Source of the DNA: Lycorma delicatula
Taxonomy: Eukaryota; Arthropoda; Insecta; Hemiptera; Fulgoridae
Assembly (NCBI RefSeq): GCF_047948215.1
Contig: NC_134463.1
Location: 53,827,701-53,891,700, forward strand
Length of the DNA stretch: 64,000 nt
Reading direction: 5' to 3'
Shown in pieces: positions 11,692 to 23,109 of the stretch. The position numbers and the translations under genes were made by a program. Within the stretch, counting starts at the first letter, position 1. Every line of letters begins with the position of its first letter. The notes below the pieces were generated by a model. That model was not told the origin of the DNA, made no database searches, and saw only the letters and a list, made by a program, of their open reading frames with translations.

Positions 11692-11733
11692 ACTCTAGAT
11701 CTTTCGGCTTACCTGGAAGCCATCATCAGGAGT
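11692..11733 (-). ncRNA. Hammerhead-ribozyme-like motif (left arm)
   Basis: Read on the minus strand: ACTC (11733-11730), core CTGATGA (11729-11723), hairpin GGCTT...AAGCC, core GAAA (11705-11702), the palindrome AGATCT overlapping its last A, an A at the expected cleavage position, then GAGT (11695-11692). ACTC and GAGT can pair as stem I, GGCTT/AAGCC as stem II, and AGATCT as a stem III with no loop, as in dimeric hammerheads. An extra T between CTGATGA and stem II breaks the usual 10.1-11.1 pair, so activity is uncertain. Confidence 0.45.
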
Positions 11734-11879
11734 TAAAATTAATAAATTTAAAGTCAAAAGTTTAAAAAAATCATAGTTAAAATTTAAAAGTAGTCATGAC
11801 TGTCCCGGTCCTACTAGTATACTCAAATTAAATTTTAACTGTGATTTTTTAAACTTTTGACTTTAATTTATTAATTTTA

Positions 11880-11921
11880 ACTCCTGATGATGGCTTCTAA
11901 GTAACCAGAAAGATCTAGAGT
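11880..11921 (+). ncRNA. Hammerhead-like motif, degraded (right arm)
   Basis: The inverted partner has ACTC at 11880-11883, CTGATGA at 11884-11890, GAAA at 11908-11911, AGATCT and GAGT at 11918-11921. Stem II has decayed (GGCTTC versus GTAACC), so this arm is less likely to fold. Confidence 0.35.
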
Positions 11922-12284
11922 ACATATCAACGTGCTGGTAAGGTGGATTATATAATTGTTAATTTATGTATTTTTTTAATAATATTAATAATTATTATTA
12001 CGTATTTAAAATTATAAATTTCTTTGGTGCAGTTCATATGTGTTAAATTAAATTTATTATGTTTATTTTTATGTAGAATTTTTGAATTTTGTACATACTG
12101 CTATTTTTGTCTAAAAATAATTTTTTACAAAATTATATTAAGTTTTTTTTTTTTTATAAAATTCAAAAATAATAAATAATAGTATATATTATTAAATTAT
12201 TAAACTTTAGCGCGTAGTATTATTATCTACCAGAAAACAGTTTTCTTTTAAGTGCACTATACTATCACTTGCTATTTTTTATAT

Positions 12285-12423
12285 CGCCACATAAGCATGA
12301 CGCTTTTACGTGGAATATGGAAATGAAACTTGGTAGCGTATGAAAAATTCCAGACCTGGATTTCAACTCGGGACCTCCGGCTTAAAAGCCGAAAATTTAC
12401 CATTTCACCAAAGAGATCGGCAA
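12285..12423 (-). repeat. SINE2 copy
   Basis: Minus-strand copy. Its reverse complement has 'gaggtcccgagttgaaatcc' in place of the B box, then 'ggaatttttcatacgctacc' and 'ccacgtaaaagcg'. Box residues have decayed. Confidence 0.7.
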
Positions 12424-13041
12424 TTTTAATATAATTATTCTATATTTGTGAGCTAATTGTTTTATTTGTATCACTAGAATGATTGATCTAATCTTTATAC
12501 AATAGATGTTAAAAGAGTTGTCTCAAATACATGCAAAATTTGAGTTATAAATTTAATTGAGAAAAAACCAATCAAAGCATTAGTTAAAATAAAAAAAGTT
12601 GAACAAGTATTATGATTTGAACATTTCAAAAATATTTAACCTACAAAGGTTTTGTAAAAATTTTTCTCATAAAAGAATATTCATGAAACTTAAAAAAAAT
12701 ACATATGTAATTTATGAGCATTCCCGTTGTGGCTTTGCCCGCGGTAAATACGTATAGAACTTCAAAAATTGAAAATAGATTTTTTTTAGTTTTTTATTAA
12801 TTATGTATGGTCTCTTGCTCTCCATTGTTAGTATTCAAAGCTTACCAGATAAAATAGAATAATTAGGATGAATAACTTTTCGGTTATAAATACTCGTTAT
12901 TCCCTTTAATTTTATTATCAAACTAGTTTTTTATTTCGTATATTATTATAACAATACAAATTAGTCTTTTGTAGTAAATGATATTAAATTTATTAAAAGT
13001 AATTTTAAATTTTTATTTATATATATACATATGTATATTTT
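12424..13041. other. AT-rich unassigned tract
   Basis: No gene or repeat family recognised. Confidence 0.55.
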
Positions 13042-13807
13042 TAGGTAGATTTCATAAGAAAGCTACCTATTGTAATGGGTACCATGATTCGATTTCCGGA
13101 AAATCTCGACATATCTTCGCGTTTCACATCCACATACCATTAAACCTCCGTTAGTTCAAAAGTTTATATATATATATATATATATATATTTTACTTTCTT
13201 TTGGGCACGATAACTCCGTATTTTGCACCAATCACTTTAAAATTTATACGTAAAATGTAGCGACCCAAAATCTCGGTCGAGTTTGTTAACGGGTAAAATT
13301 GGACCATGGAGGTGGAAATGGGAGGGCTTTTTCGAAAAAAACAACAAAATATCGTTATAACTTTTATATTAAGTAAAATATAGAATTCGTTTAATAAGTT
13401 TCTACTATTCTTTGGATAAGGGCCAAAAACGTATCTAAAAAAAGTTTTTTGATATCATCAACCACTGGCCCAGGAGGTTGAAAAAATGGGGTTTCGAAGA
13501 CAAAAATAATCCCTTAATTGCCCAGTATCGAATCTGTTTAAAGTGGTAGGTAGTTAATCCTCTAAACATTACCTAAAACCTTTGAAACAATTTTTTATAT
13601 GACCAACCAGATTAGATGATTAAAATGTAGCTGAAATTGTAAGAAGATGGGGCTTGTCGTATGCTAAACTTGTAAAACTTTTTTCACATGCAACCATTCT
13701 CGTATTGAGTGTATTTCAAGTTTTATTAACTTTAAGGTGGAAATATTTTTTATCCCCTACTTAGAATCGGTGAAATCTATAGCCGCCTTCCGGCGTGCTG
13801 AAGGGAA
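13042..13807 (+). repeat. Rep2 copy B
   Basis: The cleanest copy. It begins 'ggtagatttcataagaaagc', has 'catgattcgatttccggaaa', the (TA)n tract at 13165-13189, 'aaaatctcggtcgagtttg', and a 3' hairpin CGCC-ttcc-GGCG followed by 'tgctgaaggg'. Confidence 0.88.
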
Positions 13808-14645
13808 TTATTTTATTTATGATTTATAAAGTAGTGAAATTGATAAGGTATAAACTTTGTATACATACCAGATTTATAGGGAAGTTACACTTAGAATTTC
13901 GTTATGATTGGTCCAGTAGTTTTCACGGTTGTCGGGAAAAACCATTGTCTATTTATGTGGTAGTGAGATTAGATAAGAAATAATTACGAGAATGTAAACA
14001 AGATAATAAAATTAACTTTTGTTTCTTGTAAACAAAACGAAATTGAAAATTAGAATTTTCATAAAAATAAAAAGTATCCAACTTTTCGTTTAGATCCCAT
14101 CAGTTTACATACGTACCAATTAAAAACATTTAAAAAATTATGTATATTATATCAAAAGCTATGTTTTAATATTTAATCTAACATAAAAAGTAATAGATCA
14201 TTGATTGATCGATAAGAAACGTAAAAAACGGGGGTGTTAGCCTAAAGCTGATAAAATAAAATAGAGTTTTAAAATTCTATTGCAACTATTTTCGGACAAA
14301 AACTTCAAAAAAAAAAATACAGTTTTACTTTTTTCATATCAGAAATAAATCTGCTTTTTTGTAAATTATTTCATAATTTAATAAAAATTAATAATTGTAA
14401 TTCGGTTCTTTTCGTGTACAGTTTTTTTATTTGTTTTGAATAAATATTACTACTGTTTTTATGATTTTCAGATTTTGAATGTAGTTTAAAATCCATCCAG
14501 TCGTCCAAGTCAAAATTTCTCTATATTACTTATCAAACTATACATCACGTTCAATTTAAAGTTCCTTTTTAAAGTATGTTATTCATAATGTGTAAGTTGC
14601 AATTTGTTCAACTAGTGAACAATAAACAATCTCCTTACGGCCCAA
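13808..14645. other. AT-rich unassigned tract
   Basis: A 62-codon ORF at 13795-13983 straddles the Rep2 end and has no recognised domain. Nothing else supported. Confidence 0.5.
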
Positions 14646-14775
14646 TGAGATGAGGATGATATATATAATATGGAAAAGATGTGTAGTTTATTGTACACTC
14701 AAACAAACTACTCCTGAGATGTATGGTTAATTGAACCAAAAGAACCAAAGAATACCAACAGCCATTCTCTAGTAT
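14646..14775 (-). repeat. SINE1 fragment (3' part)
   Basis: Contains 'actcctgagatgtatggtta' and 'ccaaagaatacc', the reverse complement of the SINE1 body. Truncated on the tRNA side. Confidence 0.7.
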
Positions 14776-14789
14776 TTTTTTTTATTACT

Positions 14790-14960
14790 GTCACAAATTA
14801 TCAAAAACCTTTATTTAATATTCATCTCCTCCCCAAAAAATGTTTTATATATTTTTCTTTTCTTTAGCTATATCTTGCTCTAGAAAATTAGTTAATTGGA
14901 ATTTTTTTTTCATCTGTATTTTCTGCATCTACAGGCTTTTCACACCATTATAAAAATTGT
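14790..14960. repeat. Rep5 fragment
   Basis: Similar in order to 28440-28610: 'ctttatttaatattcatc', 'aaaaaatg', 'tagttaat', 'atttctgcatct/attttcgacatc', 'taggctttc'. Two copies only, function unknown. Confidence 0.5.
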
Positions 14961-16195
14961 TTGCCTAACATTTATATAGTATTAAAATATAATTGTTAAG
15001 GAATTTTAAACGGGCTCCCTTTTTATTCTACACATACGTGATAAATTTTATTTAAGGTTCTTACAATAATTTATCTGATTGTAAATAAAAATTAATATAT
15101 TTAAATCCATCTCGGAAGTTACCCATTGCATTTAAAATATAAAAATCTTAATTTTTGATAGCCTATACTATTTAATACTTTTTGTGAAAAAAAAAATTCG
15201 CCAAAAATGTTCATCCCATCCTAAAAAATTACAACTTTGTTTATTTAGAAATGGCTGTGATTTTGTAATTTTTAAACAATTTTGAAACGTTCCTTTTTAA
15301 ATTTATTATCACTACTTCGGGATTATTTTCTTAACAATTAATTTTATCCGAATGTTTTCCAATTGAGTACGAGAAATTCCAAAATGTAAAAAATAAAATA
15401 TATTTTTTAATTCTTCAAACGTATTTTGTTAAACAATAAAGTCAGTAATATAATTTAATACAGTTAAGCATTACTTCAGAGGATGAGATGAATGATTTGT
15501 AGCGTGTGTGAAAATGCCATGCCTAACCGGGTGCCATGCCTAGCTGTTTTTTATCTGTGAGGTAGTATACTTATTTATATATTATACACCAATGATAATA
15601 AAATATTTATTTTTAGAAAATGCTATAAAATTACACTTCAAGACAAGTAGTCTTGAATGTATAGTATGTACATCTTGTAAGTAGTCTAATACTAATAGAA
15701 TAGAAATACTCTATATCTGATTTACAAGAATCAGTTGGTGAGACGATAAAAATCGAAAAGAAATTATAGCAAGGAACTTCTCAATTTGTAGTTTTAAAGT
15801 ATTTTTAAATTTTAAATACGTTTCTAATTTAAAATGAATTCATATTTATAATGTTGTATGGAATCTTTTTTCTGTTCTTTATTCTATAGATTGAGAATAA
15901 AATGATAAAAAATTAAATAACTTTTTTATAATAAATATTAGTTGAAGAGGTTTGTATTTATCCAACGCATCGCGCTCTTTTTAATATAATATATTAAAAA
16001 ATATATCAAATTACTTTTTAATTTACAATTATTTTCAAAAAAGTTATATTTCCAGTAATCCCTAAAATTAAAAATAAGATATTTCTCATACCTAATAAAT
16101 TATTTCAGTTTTAAATTTACTTTACATCCAACGGAATTTTACCATATAAATGCTTACATGTAAAAAAAAAAAAAAATAGTTACAATAAATATAGG
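14961..16195. other. AT-rich unassigned tract
   Basis: No coding or recognised repeat. Contains scattered poly-A and poly-T runs. Confidence 0.5.
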
Positions 16196-16905
16196 TTGAA
16201 CAGCTGTTGTTTGATTTGTTCTTGGAATGGAAGGAGAGACATTATTTAAAAGATGTTACCGAGCGTATCAAAAAAGAGAGAGACAGAAACATAATGATAG
16301 GGGTCTAGCTTGCACCGCTCTGTTGTATCTTTCTTGCTTGTCGGGAGCAGTTACATACATATATATGAACAAAAAATGGGGAAATATTTGTATAAAGCAA
16401 GTATTGCGGGAGGATGAACACGATGGGTTAAGATCGTGATATTACGGGAGGGTTATAGTCTCATATGTTGTATATATGTATAGAAATATGGTATGGGAGA
16501 GCCAATTATGAATTATCATAAGCGATGCGAACCCTCAGAAATGCGTGAGAACCTTATCACCCTATTGCGGTTAGCGTTTGTCAACATCCCTCCCATAACT
16601 ATATAACGCGTACATCATATTTTGGAAGGGGGTGGTCAAGCTTACGTCTATCCACTCTATCGTACTTTCTCTTTTTTACTTAAGCGGTTTACGCATCTAT
16701 CTTTTTCTAGCTCCACCTTCTGTTCTGTATATATGTTGAATATACCCTCATACTCAAAACATTCGTCCAACGCAACCCACCCTATACCGCCTTTGCCTTC
16801 CAATGCATTATTGTATGTACATCTAATACCTCAACCTGTCAGGACAGAACACGTTATTCCCTTATTTAATTCATCTTCTGCGACTGGATGCCTATAAAGT
16901 AATTA
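16196..16905. other. Unassigned low-repeat tract with two plus-strand ORFs
   Basis: This stretch has a less skewed composition than its flanks and matches nothing else in the window. Two ORFs lie here on the plus strand: 16227-16439 (70 codons, with an Arg/Lys-rich N-terminal third, then a hydrophobic LLYLSCLSGAVTYIY) and 16622-16897 (91 codons, Ser/Pro/Tyr-rich). Neither shows a family motif, splice-site pattern or codon signature I can defend. It could be a host exon or a cis-regulatory region, or simply unique intergenic DNA. Confidence 0.3.
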
Positions 16906-17325
16906 CAGTCGAATTAATCTTTTAAATGATTTATAATTTATTTTTTTAATATATATTTTATTATAAATTTTTTTTTCTGTAATATATTTTTTCTGGAAGA
17001 AGATAAAATAGAAGGCAGAAACAAGTGATATTTGCGTGGTTCTATATTGGCTTTCTCGCATAAAAAATATATATCGATTACATTATTAAACATTTTATGA
17101 TGCGTAATTCCAACTAAAAGGCATCCCTACATGTTTAATAATATAAAATTCTGCCTTTTTATATAAATAAATTAAAAATTATAACTTTTTTAGTAGCGGA
17201 AAGCTTTTTCATTGTTTCCCTTTATTTTACTTATATTTTTTATTTTATTTATGGCTTTCATACTTTTTTATCTTTTCATACTATTATTTTTTTTTTTTTT
17301 AACCAAGTAAAGTTAATTTTATTCA
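16906..17325. other. AT-rich unassigned tract
   Basis: Poly-T and AT-rich DNA, nothing recognised. Confidence 0.5.
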
Positions 17326-17476
17326 TCCGTGGTTAAGATGGTAGCGTCTGTGCATTTCGTGCGGAGATCCCGGATTCGAATCCAGGTCAGGCATGACATA
17401 TTTTCGTACGCTCCCGCTCCCACCGGGCTAATGACCATAGTTGTGAAGCCCGCTCTTTCATAACAAAAAAAAAAAA
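17326..17476 (+). repeat. SINE2 copy with A-tail
   Basis: Has 'ggttaagatggtagcgtctg', B box 'ggattcgaatccaggtcagg', the tail 'catgacatattttcgtacgc' and 'accgggctaatgaccatag', and ends in about 13 A. The 'ccgggctaat' tail is shared with the copy at 30010-30125 and defines a subfamily. Confidence 0.82.
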
Positions 17477-17544
17477 TTCAATAGTAGATCGTAACTTCCA
17501 GAAAATTCTAAAAAAGAAAATTTAATTAAATATTTTTAATAGTT

Positions 17545-17756
17545 TTAGGCCCGGGTTTGAATCCCGGATCAGGCATGACATCTTATCATAGTGTTCTTTA
17601 GTATGGTGTTCTTTTATGGTTGGGTTTGAATTAACCACACACTAAGGAACAGTCAACCTGAGACTGTACACTTCATTTAGATTCATACATATCATCCTCA
17701 TTCATCCTCTCAAGTAATACCTTAAGGGGGTTCCGGAGGCCAAACAGAAAAAAAGG
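17545..17756 (+). repeat. Chimeric SINE: SINE2 head joined to SINE1 tail
   Basis: Starts with the SINE2 B box and tail start (gggtttgaatcccggatcag, gcatgacatct), then passes into the SINE1 body ('ggtgttcttttatggttggg', 'attaaccacacac', 'gactgtacacttcattt', 'catatcatcctcattcatcc', 'ggttccggaggccaaacag') and an A-run. The 54521-54692 copy makes a similar join. Confidence 0.75.
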
Positions 17757-19316
17757 GCTGATGATTGTGGATACTCGCAATTTTATAACAAAATAAATTA
17801 TTCTGTAGTATATCGTAGACGTCCAGAAAATTCTAAAAATATTTAACTAAGTAAATCTAATAAAATTGGTAAATTGAATATTGTAAAAAACTTTCTTGAT
17901 TTTAGTTTTTTGTAATTAAAGAAATATGATCAATTGTTTTACTTTGCTTTCTGCTTGTTTGTCTATCTCATTTTTTCAGATTTCATAAACAATTTATTAT
18001 AAATTGTAATTAATTTATTATTATTAATTTTAATTTTAAATTACATATTAAATTAAATAAAAAAAAAGGATTAAAAAATCAAAATTGATTTTTAGTTGTT
18101 TATCGTTAATAAATATTATCAGAAATAAATATCTAATGAAAAATTTATGAAATACAAATAAACATATTTTTAATCAAAAAGTATTTGTATTTTTTAATTA
18201 CGTTTCTTAAGTAAAAGAAAGCATTTTTGTAAGTTCTTTATAAAAAAAAATTATTAATATTATCTATTAATTTTAATTAATATTAATTAACTATTGAGTG
18301 CATGAAAGTAGTATTTAGATAAAATTACGTCCATTTTATCTGAATAAGATATATCAAATATGTCAATTAATGGATATATATTTCGCTTTCAATTTTACAA
18401 CATAGTTTTTTCCTGAATATATTCTCTTAAATTGAAAGCCACAACGTAGTTTCTTATCCAGGCTTCACACATTCATAGATTTGTTGGTGTTGATAAATAT
18501 TCATGTATAAATTTTTGTATAAGGAATCTGTCCGCACTTAAACCTGAGCTGAATATCTTCACCCAGTCCAAGAAAAACGAGAAAATATTTGCAAACTGAC
18601 CATGGAAAATTACATAGGTTGCTGAGGCGGAATATATTTTTTTACGTTGTAATTATAATGTAGTCTTTGCTAAGCATCAGCTAAATTATTCTGTTTCTAT
18701 GTTTGAGATATTGTGGGTTCCGCTTGGTACCCTTGCAAAAACTGCATTACAGCTTTGTTTGTTCACTCAATTTTTTTTTTCGACTGTCCTTGAAATATAA
18801 ATTATATAGTGGTATCTACTATATAATATTACAGTAATAAACTGTATTTATATAAATACGCAGCTTCATTCTAATACACATACAGAATACTACACTGTTG
18901 AAATATAATATTTAGTATAAATATAGTACAAAAATACTTCCGTCGAAACCTATCCTCGCTCGTATGTGAATGTGAACTCAACCAGAGGAAAGAAAGCTGT
19001 TTTCTGATCTTTTGATATCTGCTGATTTATTGATTCGAAAAGAAGAACTTATTGAATATTTTTTAATGAATACGAATCTTTTATCAACATGTGCGGTAAA
19101 TTTCCCAAATATCAAATATTTCTTATCAAACAACGCATGTATGTGGAGCGTTTTGTTTTTATTTCTTTTCTTGTTTTTACATTTTTCTCTATTAGACTAC
19201 ATCATCCCATAATTTGTTTAGAATTTACATAAATATTAAAATGTTACCCCTATGGTAACGTGTTTACCGTACGTGACCCACTAAAAGTTAAAAAACGGTT
19301 TTATCCTTTCTTATTT
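17757..19316. other. AT-rich unassigned tract
   Basis: No supported coding. A 66-codon ORF reaching 19212 is low-complexity and hydrophobic and matches no family. Confidence 0.5.
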
Positions 19317-19960
19317 TTACTTTCCTGGTATCATAGCTCTAGAGCTATGCTGCTCAGAAAGAAAGTATAGTAACGTGGTAAAAAATGGGGTATGGGTTTT
19401 ATGACCCAGGGACTCAAAAAAACAAAAAAACTACTGACTGGTAATATTCATACATACGTATGTATTATGTATGTGTGTTGGCGTGTTTAATAACTTTTGA
19501 CTACATCAACCGATTTTAATGAAATTTTGTACAGACTACTGTATATGGGAAAATTTTTTGATAAAATTTTGGCAATATTTCCTGGTGGTGGAGGTAGGTA
19601 ATTTTTTTGAGAAAAAATGGATTTTAAAACTTTTATTCGATTTTTATTGATTTTTAATTACAAAAAAATACTCAGAATTAAATTCTCTACAAATTTTGTT
19701 CTACGTGTTATTACTGAAAATTTACAATTTACGGGAAATCTAAAAAAAAATCATGCTTTTCGATCGTACGTTTTTGCATTTAGAACAATTGTTTTGGTAA
19801 CTACTGGAGATATAGTTCTAGAAATTTTCTTTCCTTTTCTATATGAAAGACTGCATGTAAAACCATTAAGTTTTCAGAATAATCTATTTTATTAAGACAT
19901 TTAGTGTAGCATTATTTAACAAAGAGAGTAATCTTTCGCTAGCCTAATAAACTGTAAAAT
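19317..19960 (+). repeat. Rep3 copy, passing into MITE1-like sequence
   Basis: Opens with 'actttcctggtatcatagct' and a perfect 18-bp palindrome at 19332-19349 (catagctctagagctatg), then 'aaaatggggtatggg', 'tgacccaggga', 'cgatttt...gaaattttgtacaga' and 'tcctggtggtggaggtaggt'. The part after about 19660 contains 'cagaattaaattctctac', shared with MITE1 relatives. The 92-codon ORF at 19617-19895 lies inside. Confidence 0.65.
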
Positions 19961-20454
19961 AAAACGTTATGTTTATATGAACTTTTTTTCATGATTCTGA
20001 TAAGTATACGCTTAAAAAATATGACAGAAATCAAAATTCCAATTCATTATGAAAAAATAATAATAAAAATTTACAAAATTAAAACTTTTACTAATAAGAA
20101 TATTTTTATTTTTTATTTTTTTAATAAAAAATTCAGTAATATCTTCTTTCTTAATAATATTTTTATTGTTTTATTGTTTATTCATATATTTTTTTTAAAT
20201 ATACAATTTTATTTTTTATTTTTAATTCCTATTCAAGTTTATCTAAACTTGAATTATCTTCTTGATCAACTTTCATATATTTAACCAAATAATTGCAAAA
20301 AAAAAATTCTCAACAACCTCATTAAACATCTTGATTTCAAATTTAATGATTGTTATAGTACAGTTAGGCCAAGGCAGTATCTGCTTATATATATGTATAA
20401 ACAGAGTGATTCCAAACTGCACAGCAATCTGTCGGGAGATAATTCTATAACCAT
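19961..20454. other. AT-rich unassigned tract
   Basis: Extremely AT-rich. The ORFs here are Phe/Ile/Asn-rich composition artefacts. Confidence 0.6.
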
Positions 20455-20600
20455 AAGTCAGAAAACAGTTCGTTAGCGAGTTTCAGCTCTCAAAACATTC
20501 AGCCCTGCCTTTTTCTCGCTCTGAGAAATTAAACCGTACTAAAATTCTTGGGATACAAATCGATGGTTAAATTTGGTGCTTCCTTAAGGTTTTCGATCGC
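20455..20600 (+). repeat. MITE1-relative fragment, inverted partner of 21495-21640
   Basis: 'gttcgttagcgag', 'accgtactaaaattctt' and 'gatacaaatcgatggttaaa' match, in reverse complement, the sequence at 21495-21640. The two lie in opposite orientation about 1 kb apart. Confidence 0.7.
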
Positions 20601-20964
20601 CGTCGAATCTTTGTGGTTAAATATATCTGTTTCTGGAACTCCTCCTACCCCCAAAGTCACAAATAATTTACGATCTGGATACTTTTCTCACTATTCATGC
20701 ATAGCAGCCATTCCATTATTATTTACTTTAACAACATATCCGTCAACTCCCCAAATGAAAATAAATTTGTGGTATGACCCATTGTGAATGAATGATCGAA
20801 CAATAACAGAACAAACACTGCTCAAATGGATGTTCGATTTATTGACACTAAATTCAATTGATGATCAGCTCTTTTGCCATGTCACCTGTTTTCTGATGTC
20901 AGCAGAAAATGCACCGATATGCGTACGTACGATGCAAGTGCCGCTTTTTTTAATAGTATTCTTA
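20601..20964. other. Unassigned tract before a LINE 3' end
   Basis: Moderate composition, two short plus-strand ORFs (20548-20787, 20788-20982) without recognisable domains. It may hold diverged LINE sequence upstream of the 3' UTR, but I cannot show this. Confidence 0.35.
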
Positions 20965-21198
20965 TCTTTTGTTATACGGTAGTTGTATATTTTTGTGTTT
21001 AACATTTTAGTTAAGTTTTTTATTTTGTTTTGTTTTTAGTATTTTAGTTTGAGTTTTATTTTTTTTTTATTTCTACTTTATGTTTTTATTTTATTTGAAT
21101 TATGTTGTCTTATTAAATTTTATATTTTATTTCTATATTTCATGTTTTTTTTTTCCGGGCGATGATAACACGAAAATGTTTTCGCCCAAAAAAAAAAC
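20965..21198 (+). repeat. LINE 3' UTR, copy 2
   Basis: T-rich UTR with the blocks 'tacggtagttgtatattttt', 'acattttag', 'agtattttagtttgagtttt' and 'ttgtcttattaaattttata', in the same order as 45352-45515. It ends with the stem-loop gggcga...tcgccc and a run of about 10 A. Confidence 0.78.
21157..21187 (+). other. Terminal LINE 3' stem-loop (copy 2)
   Basis: Outer arms gggcga/tcgccc pair perfectly over six bases. Inner arms aaca/tgtt enclose cgaaaa. Directly followed by the A-tail. Confidence 0.75.
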
Positions 21199-21259
21199 TG
21201 CTTTACCAACCTTAGAAAAAATTTAAAAAAAATTTGTCTGTTTTATTTTTGCATTAACG

Positions 21260-21735
21260 TCGAAATTATAAAAGGTGTGTTTAATTTTAATAGACATTAT
21301 TTTCATCAATTTTCTCAGAATTAAATTCTCTACTAAGTTAACTAAAATATTTTATTTGTTTATTGGTAAATTAACAAAGTTATTTTATTCCAGAACTAAA
21401 AAAAATGTATTTTCCAACAAAACGTTTTTTTCTTTTACCCCATTTTTAAAACTAGTGAGATACAGTCCTGGGACCACTTTTATTCAATTTTTAAAATAAA
21501 ATATCATAAGGAAGCACAAATTTACCCCTCGATTTGTACCCGAAGAATTTTAGTACGGTTTTATTTTACAGAGGGAGCAAAAAGCAGGGCCAAAGATTTC
21601 GCTATCCAAAATTCGCTAACGAACCACTTTCTGACCTATGTTTATACGTTTTTTCTTATTTTTGGGTACAGAATAAACTCCTGAGAAATTTCCGTGTAAT
21701 TTGGAATCGTCTGTATATTTTACATTACTAAAATG
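21260..21735 (-). repeat. MITE1-relative (longer family member)
   Basis: In reverse complement it runs 'aggagtttattctgtaccca', 'ggttcgttagcgaatttt', 'accgtactaaaattctt', then 'aattgaataaaagtggtccc' and 'gtagagaatttaattctgag', which also occur in MITE1 at 6928-7490 (tattttattcaactttcagg, tagagaatctaattctgaac). Confidence 0.6.
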
Positions 21736-22363
21736 TACTAAAACGTTACTAAACGACGTTTTAGTATTTTAGAATTCGTAGGATTACAAAATACCCAGAA
21801 ATAAAAAATCCGGAAAATTTTTGACTAATAGCAATTCGGAAGCTATAGCTTCTGTTGTAATATAACGTTAGCTTTTTTTTTTTTTTTGTTTATAAAGAGG
21901 ACCCTCTTCCATCTCCCCTCTACCTAATCCTTAACCAGCCAACAAGCAAAGCAGAGGGTTGAACTACTTCTTCCATCAATTCTGCAATTATCCCTTAAAT
22001 GTTACAATCGACCAATGAGAGTTTATAATATGTATTTAAAAAAATAATATCAATTATAATAAATCTTAGCGATGTTTCCCTTTGTAAGATATTGTTATTA
22101 TCATTTATAACGAGCTGTTTTAAGAATGTCTTGTACTGCGTTAATGTCCGTTCTTATTATGTTATTTATTTAAACCACAAAAATTATCGTTAACTTTTTT
22201 CAAAGAAGTAAAACACAATTTTGACACCATCTACTAGTTAAGCAATTTACAAGCACAAGAACTAGATTGAAGTAATAGCGTATAGTTTATATATCTTGAA
22301 ATATAGGATTTATTTTTTTATCCTCATAAATAACAAAATGAACAAACAATTATCACGCCTTCT
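21736..22363. other. AT-rich unassigned tract
   Basis: Nothing recognised. Confidence 0.5.
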
Positions 22364-22475
22364 TTCACGGTAGCGAATTGGTAGCGCCCCAACCTTACAT
22401 CTGGGTGTCCCGTGTTCGAATTCCGGTCAGGCATGGCATTTTTCATATGAAATTCTATTTCCATATTCCAAATTA
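22364..22475 (+). repeat. SINE2 copy
   Basis: Box A region 'gcgaattggtagcgcc', B box 'gtgttcgaattccggtcagg', then 'catggcatttttcatatg' and 'ttccatattcc'. No clean A-tail. Confidence 0.8.
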
Positions 22476-22659
22476 CAAACTGCAAAAGTTTCTGAGGAGA
22501 TAATTACGAAAAATTAAAGAATAAATACTACATAGTTTCATCCATTACTTACGCTATAGTAAACATTTTTTATTTAAATTTTATTTATTTACTTTTTACA
22601 GAAAGCATTTCGTTCTTAGTTATAACATTGAAAGGATATCTTATAAAAAATATATTTCC

Positions 22660-22945
22660 ACGATGGAAATTTTATTCAAAATTTAATGATTTCAGTTCTC
22701 CCGGAGAAATTTCAGTACATTAGGAATAAAGGTTTTTTATGTTTTTTGATTTGAAAAATCGAATAAAATAGGTGCCGTAGTTTTATTTTCCGTAGTTTTC
22801 ATGATAGCCAAAGCAAAACAGAAAAATTCGGTGACGAAAACCATTTATTTAGATTTGAAGTACAATAACTTTTGTAGAAAATTTTATTCCGAGAAAATCA
22901 ATGTAATAAAGTCTATGAAAGTAAAGAAAATCAACTTTTATTAAT
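22660..22945. repeat. Possible MITE1-relative
   Basis: 'agttctcccggagaaatttc' and 'gaaaaatcgaataaaatagg' resemble MITE1 internal blocks. Weak, and boundaries are not visible. Confidence 0.35.
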
Positions 22946-23109
22946 CACAAACTTAACAAAAAAATTCCATAGATTTAGAAAAATTAAAAGCAGCTGTTTT
23001 TAGTACAACAAATGTGACCTTTGAAAAATTAAAATACTTTTTATTTAGTTTAAAAAAAAAATCACTGAGGTTTTCACTCGAAGTTACTTCGAAACTGCTC
23101 AAAAAGGAA

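Larger units (their letters stand above)
11661..11952. repeat. Foldback: 125-bp inverted repeat, 41-bp spacer
   Basis: Arms 11661-11786 and 11828-11952 are close reverse complements. Both contain 'ctctagatctttcggctt' or its reverse complement. The spacer 11787-11827 is unrelated. Each arm carries the sequence order CTGATGA ... GAAA, described as hammerhead-like below. Such cores are known from Penelope-like retroelements and retrozymes, but no reverse transcriptase is visible here. Confidence 0.85.
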
